This document shows, one piece after another, positions 18,134-26,471 of a DNA stretch of 50,637 bases. The notes beneath the pieces were generated by a model that was not told the origin of the DNA, ran no database searches, and saw only the letters and a list, made by a program, of their open reading frames with translations. The position numbers and the translations under genes are program-made. The stretch comes from an uncultured Candidatus Saccharibacteria bacterium. Lineage in GTDB: Bacteria; Patescibacteriota; Saccharimonadia; Saccharimonadales; Saccharimonadaceae. Numbering within the stretch: position 1 is the first letter of the stretch; each line of letters starts with the position of its first letter. The DNA lies in contig CASXXK010000005.1 in the NCBI GenBank assembly GCA_949480205.1, positions 1 to 50,637 on the forward strand, read 5' to 3'.

Positions 18134-18772
18134 CTATCGCCCGCCCACAATCCAATAGAAGAAATCTAAGATTCCATTCATTGCCCCACCCATAATCATC
18201 GACAGCCAACCGGGCACCAAAATCACCAAAATCATCACCAAGATAATCCCCCACTGCTCCATACCTTCCATCACTCGACGTATGCCATCTGGCGCAATCG
18301 CGTACAACACGCGCGAACCATCAAGTGGCGGAATTGGAATCAAATTAAATATCCAGAAACCTAAGTTAATAAACACAAAATCTGAGCATATTTCGCCCAA
18401 CAAACCTGGGATATATAGCCAACCCGTAAAATGCCCAAGCAAAAAGGCTAAGAAAGCCAAAATAAAATTTGTAAGTGGCCCGGCAACTGCTACCAGCGCC
18501 ATCCCCCAAACACCGTGCTTAAGTTTACGTGTATTAATCGGTACCGGCTTAGCCCCGCCAAAAATCGGCCCACCCGAAAGAAAAAGCAACAACGGCATTG
18601 CAATTGATAGTACAGGATCCAGATGTTTAAAGGGATTAAGAGTTAACCTTCCCTCTGTTTTGGCCGTGTCGTCACCTAATTTATATGCCACAAATCCATG
18701 CGCTAATTCGTGTAGCATCATGGAAATTAATATGACTATGAATGCAATTACTAATGTCGTAAAATATGCCAT
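18134..18772 (-). CDS. Site-2 protease family (M50) membrane metalloprotease
   Basis: 212 aa, a minimal Rv2869/SpoIVFB-like intramembrane zinc protease. HELAH at residues 21-25 in the first membrane helix supplies two zinc ligands and the general base. NLIPIPPLDGSR (about 150) supplies the Asp ligand. Six hydrophobic segments are visible and no PDZ domain is present. Such enzymes release membrane-tethered regulators or clear signal peptides. Start overlaps the stop of the upstream MBL-like gene (TAATG), suggesting coupled synthesis. Confidence 0.92.
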   Translation of the reverse strand: MAYFTTLVIAFIVILISMMLHELAHGFVAYKLGDDTAKTEGRLTLNPFKHLDPVLSIAMPLLLFLSGGPIFGGAKPVPINTRKLKHGVWGMALVAVAGPLTNFILAFLAFLLGHFTGWLYIPGLLGEICSDFVFINLGFWIFNLIPIPPLDGSRVLYAIAPDGIRRVMEGMEQWGIILVMILVILVPGWLSMIMGGAMNGILDFFYWIVGGR

Positions 18773-19227
18773 TACGCTAGCGCCACAACCTCTAGTGTTG
18801 CTGGCAAGGACTCAAGGCTTTTTACTTTTAGCTTCTTCTCTGTCCGCGCCGAGACTTTGAGATCCATCACCATACCATCAATATTCCCCATCGCTATTAC
18901 TAGCTTTGGCTCAATCTCACGCACCGCCCGCACCGATGACGTACAGAGAATATCCGACATACCCAGCTCATCCAAAGCTGTTGCATCCTCAATTCCACCA
19001 ATAATACCCACATGAACATTATTCATCACGGCGTCATAAATTGTCTTATCACCGCCCACGGCAATTCCTCGAATCGCCACCTCGCCAATTTCGAACTCAC
19101 CCGGACCGACAATCTTACCCACCTCGAGGTCAGCATCAATTGTCTCATCTGCTAGGTTAAACTTGATTGACGTAGTTTTAGTATTAATAATAATCGTATC
19201 CTGGTCTTTACTCTCAATTTCAAACAT
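18772..19227 (-). CDS. Metallo-beta-lactamase-like protein lacking metal motifs
   Basis: 151 aa. GPGEFEIGEVAIRGI, the Asp/Glu-rich middle and the IEPKLVIAMGNIDG segment resemble the second half of small MBL-fold proteins of the UlaG/RomA-like type. The HxHxDH metal motif and later His ligands are absent, so it is unlikely to be a hydrolase. AAGGAGG precedes the ATG. It is translationally coupled to the site-2 protease gene, suggesting a joint role that cannot be named from sequence alone. Fold assignment is moderate. Confidence 0.6.
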   Translation of the reverse strand: MFEIESKDQDTIIINTKTTSIKFNLADETIDADLEVGKIVGPGEFEIGEVAIRGIAVGGDKTIYDAVMNNVHVGIIGGIEDATALDELGMSDILCTSSVRAVREIEPKLVIAMGNIDGMVMDLKVSARTEKKLKVKSLESLPATLEVVALA

Positions 19228-19257
19228 GTTCCTCCTTTACGGTACATATATATTATA

Positions 19258-19896
19258 TCACTCAGGGCGCACTAATTTCTCTGGATCGTATAATTCAGCA
19301 ATTTCCATGTCCAAAACTTCAGCGATAAACTTATCTCGCACACTCCGGCGATACAAATAATCATCCCCACTCATAATTACATAATTTAGAGGGCGACCCT
19401 GACGCTTTTCTACTACTTCTGCCCAACGCGACAATTTCTTAGTACTATCATCACCCACAATCAACATGTCCAAGCCATCTTGACCCGGGAAACGATTAAT
19501 TACAACCAAAGCCTTGAGATACTTCTCTACCGGACGGATCGTCTCTTCCCAATTGCTAGTACGTCGCAAGACCCGATGCACCTCAATAGTACTATTGCCA
19601 CCCGGAGTCGCCACTGCCCGATGAGGCGAAAAAATCTCCTGGAAAGCGTGCGCATAGGGACTCTTCATATTAGCCGAATAATATACTTTATTATCGTAAG
19701 TGTCGGATTTAACAATCCCAATTCCCTCAAGGTTGATCAATTCCCGCCGTACTGAATTAATCTGTTCTTCAATTACGCGCGTAATCTCGCGTACATAATA
19801 CGACTTAGAAGTATTGGAGAAGAAAAGCTCTAGCAACTTCGCCCGAGTTTTCGAGCCGAATAATTTTTCAATTGGTGTGCTATCTTCCTTGCTCAT
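19258..19896 (-). CDS. Winged-helix DNA-binding protein with nucleotidyltransferase-like tail
   Basis: 212 aa. Residues about 8-75 (LFGSKTRAKLLELFFSN, YYVREITRVIEEQINSVRRELINLEGIG) form an ArsR/MarR-type winged helix. The rest, with KALVVINRF and DMLIVGDD, resembles the MNT/nucleotidyltransferase-like domain often fused to such helices, without a clear catalytic GSxAxG. Probably a transcription regulator. It overlaps miaA by 17 bp at its 5' end and is followed by the MBL-S2P pair after about 30 bp. Confidence 0.72.
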   Translation of the reverse strand: MSKEDSTPIEKLFGSKTRAKLLELFFSNTSKSYYVREITRVIEEQINSVRRELINLEGIGIVKSDTYDNKVYYSANMKSPYAHAFQEIFSPHRAVATPGGNSTIEVHRVLRRTSNWEETIRPVEKYLKALVVINRFPGQDGLDMLIVGDDSTKKLSRWAEVVEKRQGRPLNYVIMSGDDYLYRRSVRDKFIAEVLDMEIAELYDPEKLVRPE

Positions 19897-20626
19897 CCTG
19901 TATACATTTTAGCACATATGGTTCCACTTCGGCAAGTGGTAGCCACTTAATATTTTTGTTCCGTTTGAACCAAGTTAATTGCCGTTTTGCCAAATGCCAA
20001 TCATCCAGAACAAATAATTTTTTCGCCTCCTCCAAATTGTACTCACCTTGCAAATAACCCCAAGCAAACTGGTAAATATTACTCTTCATCGCCTGAGTAT
20101 TCCAATTGTACTGAGTTACCAATTTCTGCGTTTCATCATATAATTCCTGTACAAATAATTTATCCGCCCGCTGAGTAATACGCTCTCGTAATTGTTCAGG
20201 CGACCACTTAATACCTATAGTTAAATAATTTGCACACATCTCCCTACGATCACTCTGATCAAGCCTCTTTTCGTCTGTAAAGTGATAATCATAAATCAAA
20301 GCGTCAATATATAAGCCCGTACCGCCTACCACCATCGGAATCTTGCCACGCGCCCGAATCTCAGCAATCTTAGCCTCCGCAAAACGTTTCCAGTCCGCTA
20401 CCGTAAAGCGCTCGTCTGGTCGCACTATACCAATACCATAATGCGACACTCCTGCCTGTTCCTCAAGTGAAGGCGCAGCCGTGCCAATTTCCATTCCCTG
20501 ATAAATCGCACGCGAATCGGCAGAGATTATCTCTCCGCCGATTTTTTTGGCAATCTCAATACTCACCCCAGTTTTACCTGAAGCAGTTGGACCAAGAATT
20601 ACGATAGTTTTATTGAAGGTTTTCAT
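19880..20626 (-). CDS. miaA: tRNA dimethylallyltransferase (short form)
   Basis: Adds an isopentenyl group to A37 of tRNAs reading UNN codons. P-loop GPTASGKT (12-19), DSRAIYQGMEIGTA, ADWKRFAEA and the conserved PMVVGGTGLYIDALIY are all present. KRQLTWFKRN near the C-terminus is the tRNA-binding region. The length of 248 aa is about 50 shorter than usual, mainly in the central insertion domain. Part of the thrS-sORF-miaA-wHTH gene train, with overlaps at both ends. Confidence 0.93.
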   Translation of the reverse strand: MKTFNKTIVILGPTASGKTGVSIEIAKKIGGEIISADSRAIYQGMEIGTAAPSLEEQAGVSHYGIGIVRPDERFTVADWKRFAEAKIAEIRARGKIPMVVGGTGLYIDALIYDYHFTDEKRLDQSDRREMCANYLTIGIKWSPEQLRERITQRADKLFVQELYDETQKLVTQYNWNTQAMKSNIYQFAWGYLQGEYNLEEAKKLFVLDDWHLAKRQLTWFKRNKNIKWLPLAEVEPYVLKCIQDEQGR

Positions 20627-20720
20627 CCGAAGTCTTTGGGCACACGTCAGATTCCTCTTCGCGATCTTTCATTCCCTTGTATGCCCAAAAGTCCATCCCA
20701 GGAAGATATCTCACACTCAT
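20610..20720 (-). CDS. Small ORF (36 aa) bridging thrS and miaA
   Basis: ATG overlaps the thrS TGA (ATGA) and the stop TAA lies 17 bp inside miaA. The product starts MSVRYLPGMDFWAYKG and ends SDVCPKTSDENLQ. Start-stop overlap is the main support; it may be a real small protein or a coupling device that carries ribosomes from thrS to miaA. No family recognised. Confidence 0.45.
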   Translation of the reverse strand: MSVRYLPGMDFWAYKGMKDREEESDVCPKTSDENLQ

Positions 20721-22492
20721 TTCATACTCCTTGTTTTTAGCCACTCAGGCAACACCTCTAATTTCACCTTTTCTTCCCCGTCACGCGTACGTACACTCAC
20801 AACTTTATCGGCTGCGTCTTTCTCCCCCACAATCAACACTACAGGAATCTTCATCTCTGTAGTACGCTTAATCTTCTTGCCTAAGCTATCGTCGCTACGG
20901 TCAACTTCAAATCGCAAGCCATTATTTTTGATAGGATCATCCAACACTATGCCACGCAAGACGGCTTCGACCTCACCAACGTAATCTTCTGCCTTGTCAT
21001 TTACCGTCAGCACACGCACTTGTTCTGGCGCGCACCATAATGGGAACCATCCCGCTGTATGTTCAATAAACACACTCATGAATCGCTCAATTGACCCAAT
21101 CAACGCACAATGCACCATAATTGGGGTTTTCTTGGAACCATCAGCATCAGTATATTCAAGGCCAAACCGCGCCGGCATCGCATAATCCAGCTGTACTGTG
21201 GCCAACTGCCATTCCCGCCCCAAGGCATCTTCAGCCATGAAATCCATCTTTGGTCCATACATCGCTGCTTCACCGATACCGACAAAGTAGTCCATCTCAA
21301 ACTTCTTTGCCATGCGTTCAATCGCCGTCTGTGCTTTTTCCCACATCTGTTCATCACCAATATATGCGTCCTTATCATCGCGGAAGCTGAGCCGCAAGCG
21401 CAATTTCATGCCAACTTTTTGATACAAATCTTTGGCACTCTCAATCAACTCACCAAATACCTGTTCAATTTGGTCTTCCGTACAGAACACATGCGAATCA
21501 TCCTGCGTGATCGCTCGCACCCGCGAAAGCCCACCTAATTCCCCCTTACGCTCGTCACGATACACCATCGTAGTCTCAAGATATTTAACCGGCAATTCCT
21601 TATAACTACGAGGCGCGCTAGCAAAAATCTGCGTATGATGTGGGCAGCTCACTGGCTTAACCGCCAAATTGTCACCTGATTCTTGACTAATAAATTGTAA
21701 TAATTCTGGAAATTTCTGATAATGTCCAGAGGTCTTATATAAATCCACATTTGCAATATGCGGAATGCAAACCTTACGATAACCACAGCGCACACGATAC
21801 CCCTGTGCTAGCTCGTTTAGCATATCGCGCAAAATCGTGCCTCTTGGCGTGAATAGCGGCAAGCCTGAGCCCACCAACTCTGAAAACGCAAACAAATCCA
21901 ATTCTTTGCCCAACTTACGGTGATCACGTTTCTTGGCTTCTTCTTGCTGCTGCAAATATACAGAAAGTTCTTCCTCGGTAGCAAACGCTAAGCCATAGAG
22001 TCGCGTTAACATCTCGCGTTTCTCGTCGCCACGCCAGTACGCCCCCGCAATCCGGTCTAACTTAAACGCGCCAATTTCGCTCAAAGTGTCTAGATGTGGC
22101 CCTTTGCACAAGTCTGTGAACAGTACTTCTTCCGTCCCTGGAACCACCATATCATAAAACGTAATTGCCTCACCTTCAGGCAACTCAGAAATCAACTCTT
22201 CCTTATATTTCTGACCATTCTCCCGTGCCCAAGCTAGCGCTTCCTCACGCGAAACTTCCCTCTCGCGCATGAAACATGCTCGCGCAATAATTCCCCGCAT
22301 CTTCTTCTCGATTTTGGCTAAATCTGCATCTGAAACCTTAGTATCCCCAAAATCGATATCATAATAGAAACCATTTTCAATGGCTGGACCAATTCCAAAA
22401 ATTGTTGTTGGATAAAGCTCCCGCACCGCCGCAGCCATCACATGACTGAGCGTATGGCGCATTTTTTCGACTTGTTCGTTCGAAGCTTCCAT
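20717..22492 (-). CDS. thrS: Threonine-tRNA ligase without TGS domain
   Basis: 591 aa. Starts directly at the N2 editing domain (HTLSHVMAAAVRELYP, His pair), lacking the N-terminal TGS domain of the usual ~640-aa enzyme. The class II catalytic core follows with LYKTSGHY, motif 2 YRDERKGELGGLSRVRAITQDDSHVF and motif 3 near the zinc-binding VHCALIGSIERF. The C-terminal anticodon-binding domain starts about residue 490 (VRVLTVND). Shine-Dalgarno AAGGAT precedes the ATG at 22492. The upstream 54 bp and a 19-codon ORF form its leader. Confidence 0.96.
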   Translation of the reverse strand: MEASNEQVEKMRHTLSHVMAAAVRELYPTTIFGIGPAIENGFYYDIDFGDTKVSDADLAKIEKKMRGIIARACFMREREVSREEALAWARENGQKYKEELISELPEGEAITFYDMVVPGTEEVLFTDLCKGPHLDTLSEIGAFKLDRIAGAYWRGDEKREMLTRLYGLAFATEEELSVYLQQQEEAKKRDHRKLGKELDLFAFSELVGSGLPLFTPRGTILRDMLNELAQGYRVRCGYRKVCIPHIANVDLYKTSGHYQKFPELLQFISQESGDNLAVKPVSCPHHTQIFASAPRSYKELPVKYLETTMVYRDERKGELGGLSRVRAITQDDSHVFCTEDQIEQVFGELIESAKDLYQKVGMKLRLRLSFRDDKDAYIGDEQMWEKAQTAIERMAKKFEMDYFVGIGEAAMYGPKMDFMAEDALGREWQLATVQLDYAMPARFGLEYTDADGSKKTPIMVHCALIGSIERFMSVFIEHTAGWFPLWCAPEQVRVLTVNDKAEDYVGEVEAVLRGIVLDDPIKNNGLRFEVDRSDDSLGKKIKRTTEMKIPVVLIVGEKDAADKVVSVRTRDGEEKVKLEVLPEWLKTRSMK

Positions 22493-22545
22493 AGCTTTAT
22501 CCTTTCATAACTTTAAATATTACAACATTACTAAATAACTAAAAA

Positions 22546-22605
22546 TCACTTACCGAAAACTTGCATACTTTTTTTAACCAACCTATCAAATTTTTTTTGG
22601 TTCAT
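22546..22605 (-). CDS. 19-codon ORF in the thrS leader
   Basis: A strong ribosome site AAGGAG lies 5 nt before ATG. The peptide is MNQKKFDRLVKKSMQVFGK, basic and probably helical. An extended -10 promoter (TGATATAAT) lies about 30 nt upstream, so it is first in the thrS transcript. It contains no Thr codons, so a classical threonine attenuator is unlikely. It includes an A8 run. It may be a small protein or a translation-controlled leader. Confidence 0.5.
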   Translation of the reverse strand: MNQKKFDRLVKKSMQVFGK

Positions 22606-22667
22606 AGTACTCCTTGACTTTGCTCTCTATAGAATTATATCACATAATAAATAATATTTTGCAGCTT

Positions 22668-23747
22668 TTAGCTTACAATATCCTCAATAGAACGTACCTT
22701 TTGAACAAATTCACTAATATCCGCAAAATAATTAGGATAAGCTACTTTAATTTGTTTCAAACTCCCAGCAGACACCAAAACCTGGTCTATAGCAGTTTTT
22801 ACATGCTCCTCCTCTAACATCTTATAATCATCAATTGCTTTTTTATAGTTTTTCTCACTATAGCTGCGCATGGTAATCTTTTTTTCTTCTGGGTCAAGAA
22901 CAATCAAAAAATACTTTCTCCCACGCATGACGGTCTTAGAATCTAAAAAGCTCATTGCTTTTGAAAAGGCGTCGAGTCGCTCTAAAACCTTTTCTTGTTG
23001 GTCAATCGATTTAATCCTTTTATACAACTTCACAACATTGAAATCATCCGGCAAATTAACGTACTTCCTGCCATTGTCTAAATATTCTATTATCTCGAAC
23101 GCCTGCGAAACATTCTTAAAAAAATCCAACCATAGCTTATCGCCATCATCATTTTTTAATTTTCGTTGCAACATTAAACCAGCCACTTCTACCGCAGTTG
23201 CCCAAGTATGCTGTAACTTTGTCCGAATCTGCAGTTCAATCAATGAACCATTATATGTCTTCGCAACAGAATTCAGCCCAACATACCTAAAAACTAGGTG
23301 TATCCCCCTGTATCCGTCCTTTTTCGGCTCCAAAATATAATCTTTTTGATTAACCAACTTATGTGGCAACCGCGCCTCCTCATAATATGCTTTTAAGGCG
23401 TATACACACTTTAAATTATCCACAATTACACGCAAACCACCTATATCTTGCATTCGCGAAAGTTTCATTTCTGGATTACGCAACAATTTATTAATAATCG
23501 TCGGCATACGCTTTAAGCGCTGAGCCACAATAGGGTGGTTAAGCGGGCTCAGCGAATTGGCTCTACGAGTTAAAGTTGTCCTAAAAGTATTTAGAGGATA
23601 CAAATGGGCCGCCCTCCACGCGCTAACACCATCAAAAGCCTCTTCAAAAGTGTCTATATCTCCATTAGAATACCGCAAAACATCACCATACTTATTGATT
23701 TGACTCTTAGAGAAACTTACTGCCTTAGGATATCGAGATTTTTTCAT
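22668..23747 (-). CDS. RelA/SpoT-domain alarmone synthetase-like protein
   Basis: 359 aa. The RelA/SpoT nucleotidyltransferase fold spans about 90-230: SRMQDIGGLRVIVDN, KDGYRGIHLVFRY and IELQIRTKLQHTWATAVEVAG are the hallmark motifs of (p)ppGpp synthetases. No HD hydrolase, TGS or ACT domain is attached. The C-terminal 120 residues are a helical extension of unknown role. The ATG overlaps the stop of the upstream Nudix gene (ATGA). With the Nudix and a separate HD protein it may form a split alarmone system. A toxic alarmone synthetase is another possibility. Confidence 0.8.
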   Translation of the reverse strand: MKKSRYPKAVSFSKSQINKYGDVLRYSNGDIDTFEEAFDGVSAWRAAHLYPLNTFRTTLTRRANSLSPLNHPIVAQRLKRMPTIINKLLRNPEMKLSRMQDIGGLRVIVDNLKCVYALKAYYEEARLPHKLVNQKDYILEPKKDGYRGIHLVFRYVGLNSVAKTYNGSLIELQIRTKLQHTWATAVEVAGLMLQRKLKNDDGDKLWLDFFKNVSQAFEIIEYLDNGRKYVNLPDDFNVVKLYKRIKSIDQQEKVLERLDAFSKAMSFLDSKTVMRGRKYFLIVLDPEEKKITMRSYSEKNYKKAIDDYKMLEEEHVKTAIDQVLVSAGSLKQIKVAYPNYFADISEFVQKVRSIEDIVS

Positions 23748-24244
23748 ATGTTTTTATCAGAACCATACATCTTAAGTATACGCAGCAAATCCCACCTATG
23801 CGCATCAGTATGCAATTTTTCTGGCAACTCTGCCACATCAATCCATAAAATATCCGCAATATCCTGTTCTTCTTGGGTACGCTCTTTTTGTTTAAGGCTA
23901 TTCAACTTACCATACACTGTATGAACTTCAATATGACGATTCACATCCTTATGCGCAGCATAAAAATTGTCATAGTAAACTTCTGGTAACTCACCCGTAA
24001 ATTCATAATCCGTGTAGCCGGTCTCCTCGTCTAATTCTCTTGCTGCAGCTTCCAACGGAGTCTCCTCACCCTCAATGCCACCCATCACAAAATCAATCCA
24101 ACCAAACTTCTTATTCTGCATGCAACAATATTTTTCTTCTGTTGGGTGCTTCATCACTGCCACCACAACCTTACGCTCCGTCATTGGTTTATCTGGGCGC
24201 ACCGCCGATTCACCAGTTCCATGAAATTCTTTAACCTCCACCAT
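23744..24244 (-). CDS. Nudix hydrolase
   Basis: 166 aa with a canonical Nudix box GGIEGEETPLEAAARELDEE followed by TGY, so all metal ligands are present. Substrate cannot be read from sequence. Its gene overlaps the alarmone synthetase start, so nucleotide clean-up or (p)ppGpp/NTP hydrolysis is a reasonable guess. Shine-Dalgarno GGAGGAG lies upstream of the ATG, with a promoter (TTGTAA, 16-bp spacer, TATATT) in the 117-bp gap. Confidence 0.88.
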   Translation of the reverse strand: MVEVKEFHGTGESAVRPDKPMTERKVVVAVMKHPTEEKYCCMQNKKFGWIDFVMGGIEGEETPLEAAARELDEETGYTDYEFTGELPEVYYDNFYAAHKDVNRHIEVHTVYGKLNSLKQKERTQEEQDIADILWIDVAELPEKLHTDAHRWDLLRILKMYGSDKNI

Positions 24245-24298
24245 TTTGCTCCTCCGTTTGGATAATATAAATATATTGTAACATATTACAACACCTGC

Positions 24299-24327
24299 AA
24301 AAAGCCGCCATTCCCTGGCAGCCTTTC
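24299..24327 (-). terminator. Terminator after the HD-domain gene
   Basis: GGCTGCC, loop AGGGAAT, GGCGGC, then TTTTTGC on the minus strand (one mismatch in the stem), 40 bp beyond the HD gene stop. It separates that gene from the Nudix-synthetase pair. Confidence 0.55.
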
Positions 24328-24361
24328 ACATAGGGGAGGCTAGATCTTTGCACGCAACTCT

Positions 24362-25108
24362 CTAACCCACGGGTTCCACGCCTGTAACCAAATACGAATA
24401 ATCCTTCGCCTCAGGCGGATTCACGAAGTTAGAGTCTGTCAATCTTACATTGTATTGCATCGCATAAATATGCAATAATATCGTAATATTCTCTCTCAAA
24501 ACCCACAAAACTGGTCGCAACTCGGGGTATCTGCTCTTAGCCTGTTTTAGCACTGGCATCCTCAACATGTCCGCTTCGACGACATTCTTCCGAATTCGCT
24601 CCTCCGCAAAACTCGGAAGCATCGTTGAGAGATTGTAATACATATCCACGCCCTTACAAATTACCGAATGAGGATCTTCCAGCAACTCATTCGCATAACG
24701 CCGCTTTTGCTCGAATTTCGTTTCACCCGGGAATCGCTCAGAAACCGTCATATATTTTACGCCATGTCTCACCGCATCGCTAAACGGCAACCTTTCCACT
24801 GAAGTATTTGTTTCTTCTGGTACGTCATGCAATAAAATCGTTGCAATAGTAGTGTCATTGATGCAAGACTGCTCTCCAAAAGTTGCCATCAATGACAGAG
24901 CATAGCACGCCATGCTCAACGGATGCACCTCATACCTTTGCCCATCTTTACGCGGCGTGCTATTGGCATGCATCTCACGCATATAGGGCAAAGCCCGCAT
25001 GCTTTCTTTCATCCCAGCACCAGTCACCACCCCGCTCACATAGACATACATCTTATCCGCCGGAAACAATCTTCCATAATAGCCTTCATTCATTGAATTT
25101 GGTAGCAT
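24362..25108 (-). CDS. HD-domain phosphohydrolase, SpoT/MESH1-like
   Basis: 248 aa. YEVHPLSMACYALSLM and TTIATILLHDVPEETN give the His...His-Asp arrangement of HD hydrolases in the RelA/SpoT hydrolase family, which remove pyrophosphate from (p)ppGpp. KGVDMYYNLSTML matches the later conserved helix (VKxADRxxN-like, degenerate). It is next to the synthetase and Nudix genes but has its own promoter (TGATATAAT at 25157-25165) and GGGAGG ribosome site. Alarmone hydrolase is the preferred reading. Confidence 0.72.
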   Translation of the reverse strand: MLPNSMNEGYYGRLFPADKMYVYVSGVVTGAGMKESMRALPYMREMHANSTPRKDGQRYEVHPLSMACYALSLMATFGEQSCINDTTIATILLHDVPEETNTSVERLPFSDAVRHGVKYMTVSERFPGETKFEQKRRYANELLEDPHSVICKGVDMYYNLSTMLPSFAEERIRKNVVEADMLRMPVLKQAKSRYPELRPVLWVLRENITILLHIYAMQYNVRLTDSNFVNPPEAKDYSYLVTGVEPVG

Positions 25109-25168
25109 AAATCATCCTCCCTTCCAAAGAACTTACACCTCCCCTATATTACCCTAATTATATCACGC

Positions 25169-25747
25169 CTATTTGTGTCTCTTGCGCCCAAGACGCTTTG
25201 AGTTTTGCGGTTTGTCTGCACGATATTCACGCCAATAGCCAATCACCGCAGCCAAGAAGATAATTCCCTCGGAAACTATCCCCGCCACCGAGAAAACAAA
25301 AACATTATACAGCATCCAACATAACGCTACTGGAATGCCTAAAATTTTGTACACCTTAGTGTTATTTTGCCAAATCGAAATCTCATAGAGTACCGTAGCC
25401 GCCACCGATAATAGGCTCAACGGGCCATCATAAGTCCATACCGCAAGTCCTGCAATTACCATAAGCACCAACGTCAAAAATGCATAATCACGCAACTTTA
25501 GTTTGTGATTCTTTCCTCGCCTACCCTCATCATAAAGATAATAAAAATTGGCTAACAAAATCACCACCGACATCGCTAAACCTAAATCCGCACCCAAGAG
25601 AATATAGGCCACAATCCCCGCCGCCATCGAAATCGTGTCCAAAATCACGACCAGTTTACGATGTTTTGCAAAATATGTTGCCCCAAGCAAACCGTATTCA
25701 ATCAACGTAAAAATCTGTGACCAAATATATGTCCAAGTAATATCCAT
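25169..25747 (-). CDS. YgjV-family inner-membrane protein
   Basis: 192 aa with six to seven membrane segments. SIWQNNTKVYKILGIPVALCW followed by MLYNVFVFSVAGIVSEG is the family signature. Function is unknown in the family. I start at the ATG at 25747 because the -10 element TATAAT ends 6 nt before it; an ATG two codons earlier touches the -10 box. The transcript is thus predicted to be leaderless. Cassette 2 ends 6 bp upstream of this -10. The C-terminus is basic. Confidence 0.75.
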   Translation of the reverse strand: MDITWTYIWSQIFTLIEYGLLGATYFAKHRKLVVILDTISMAAGIVAYILLGADLGLAMSVVILLANFYYLYDEGRRGKNHKLKLRDYAFLTLVLMVIAGLAVWTYDGPLSLLSVAATVLYEISIWQNNTKVYKILGIPVALCWMLYNVFVFSVAGIVSEGIIFLAAVIGYWREYRADKPQNSKRLGRKRHK

Positions 25748-25765
25748 AACCATATTATACCACTA

Positions 25766-25970
25766 CATGTCTAATACAGTACTAAGGCAGCGGAGGGGGA
25801 AACCATAAAAACGACCGCCATTACCAGAACCCGACACATTAATTATAGTATCAAATCCAAGGTAATAGCTACGTATAGTATCAGTGTATGATCGCGAAGC
25901 CCAGTCGTAACCAACCTGCGCAGCATCTCGTATGATGCCACCGTAAAGGTAAATATACCCGCTGCGCACG
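25766..25970 (-). repeat. Variable-domain cassette 2
   Basis: The left arm (CCCGCTGCGCACG, 25958-25970) and right arm (from 25766) match the family. The frame encodes VRSGYIYLYGG, DWASRSYTDTIRSYYLGF and RFYGFPLRCLSTVLDM, then TAG. It is head to head with cassette 3, the two left arms being 83 bp apart. The right end runs into the promoter of the YgjV-family gene (TGGTATAAT within 6 bp). No start signals of its own. Confidence 0.85.
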
Positions 25971-26020
25971 AAAACTGGTTTATCGATCAAAAATAGCTAA
26001 ACTTAATAGAGGTAAAATTA

Positions 26021-26053
26021 AGTTGAACTAGTGCAGCAGTTACTAGTTCAACT
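26021..26053. repeat. Hairpin between cassettes 2 and 3
   Basis: AGTTGAACTAGT, 9-nt loop, ACTAGTTCAACT. The arm TTGAACTAGT is the same as in the terminator after gyrA (128-158). It lies directly before the left arm of cassette 3. No T-tract follows on the plus strand. Confidence 0.7.
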
Positions 26054-26250
26054 GTGCGCAGCGGGCTCTTTATTTTGACAAATACTAACCCTTTTGGAGG
26101 TGCAGGATCTGAAGGCGCTTGGTGGGCGTCAAGGTCCGTCGTTATCTATGCTTATCATCTTTATTTTGCTACTACCACTGTTGGGCCATCAGGCAATAGT
26201 AATCGTTACTACGGTTTCCCCCTCCGCTGCCTTAGTACTGTATTAGACAT
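26054..26250 (+). repeat. Variable-domain cassette 3
   Basis: Starts GTGCGCAGCGGG and ends TATTAGACAT. Encodes VRSGLFILTNTNPF, GAWWASRSVVIYAYHLYF and RYYGFPLRCLSTVLDM. There is no stop after the right arm here, and the frame drifts on into the tRNA-Val gene, so the stop codon is not part of the element. The right end lies 34 bp before the -10 box of tRNA-Val. Shortest copy (197 bp). Confidence 0.85.
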
Positions 26251-26297
26251 GGCGAAAATCCGACAATATTTGCTATTCTATGCTATAATAAATCTAC

Positions 26298-26374
26298 GGG
26301 TTGCTAGCTCAGTTGGCTAGAGCGCCTCGTTTACACCGAGGAGGTCGGGGGTTCAAGCCCCTCGCAACCCACCA
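26298..26374 (+). tRNA. tRNA-Val (anticodon TAC)
   Basis: Acceptor GGGTTGC pairs with GCAACCC, discriminator A, encoded CCA. D-arm GCTC-AGTTGGCTA-GAGC. Anticodon arm CCTCG-TTTACAC-CGAGG gives UAC. T-arm GGGGG-TTCAAGC-CCCTC. Promoter TGCTATAAT at 26281-26289. Confidence 0.96.
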
Positions 26375-26471
26375 GGACTTGATTTTATATAAAATATCTT
26401 GCGTAATATAATTACTCAAGATATTTTTTGTGGATTACTTACCTCATCCTAGGCTATGATATAATTCTCCT

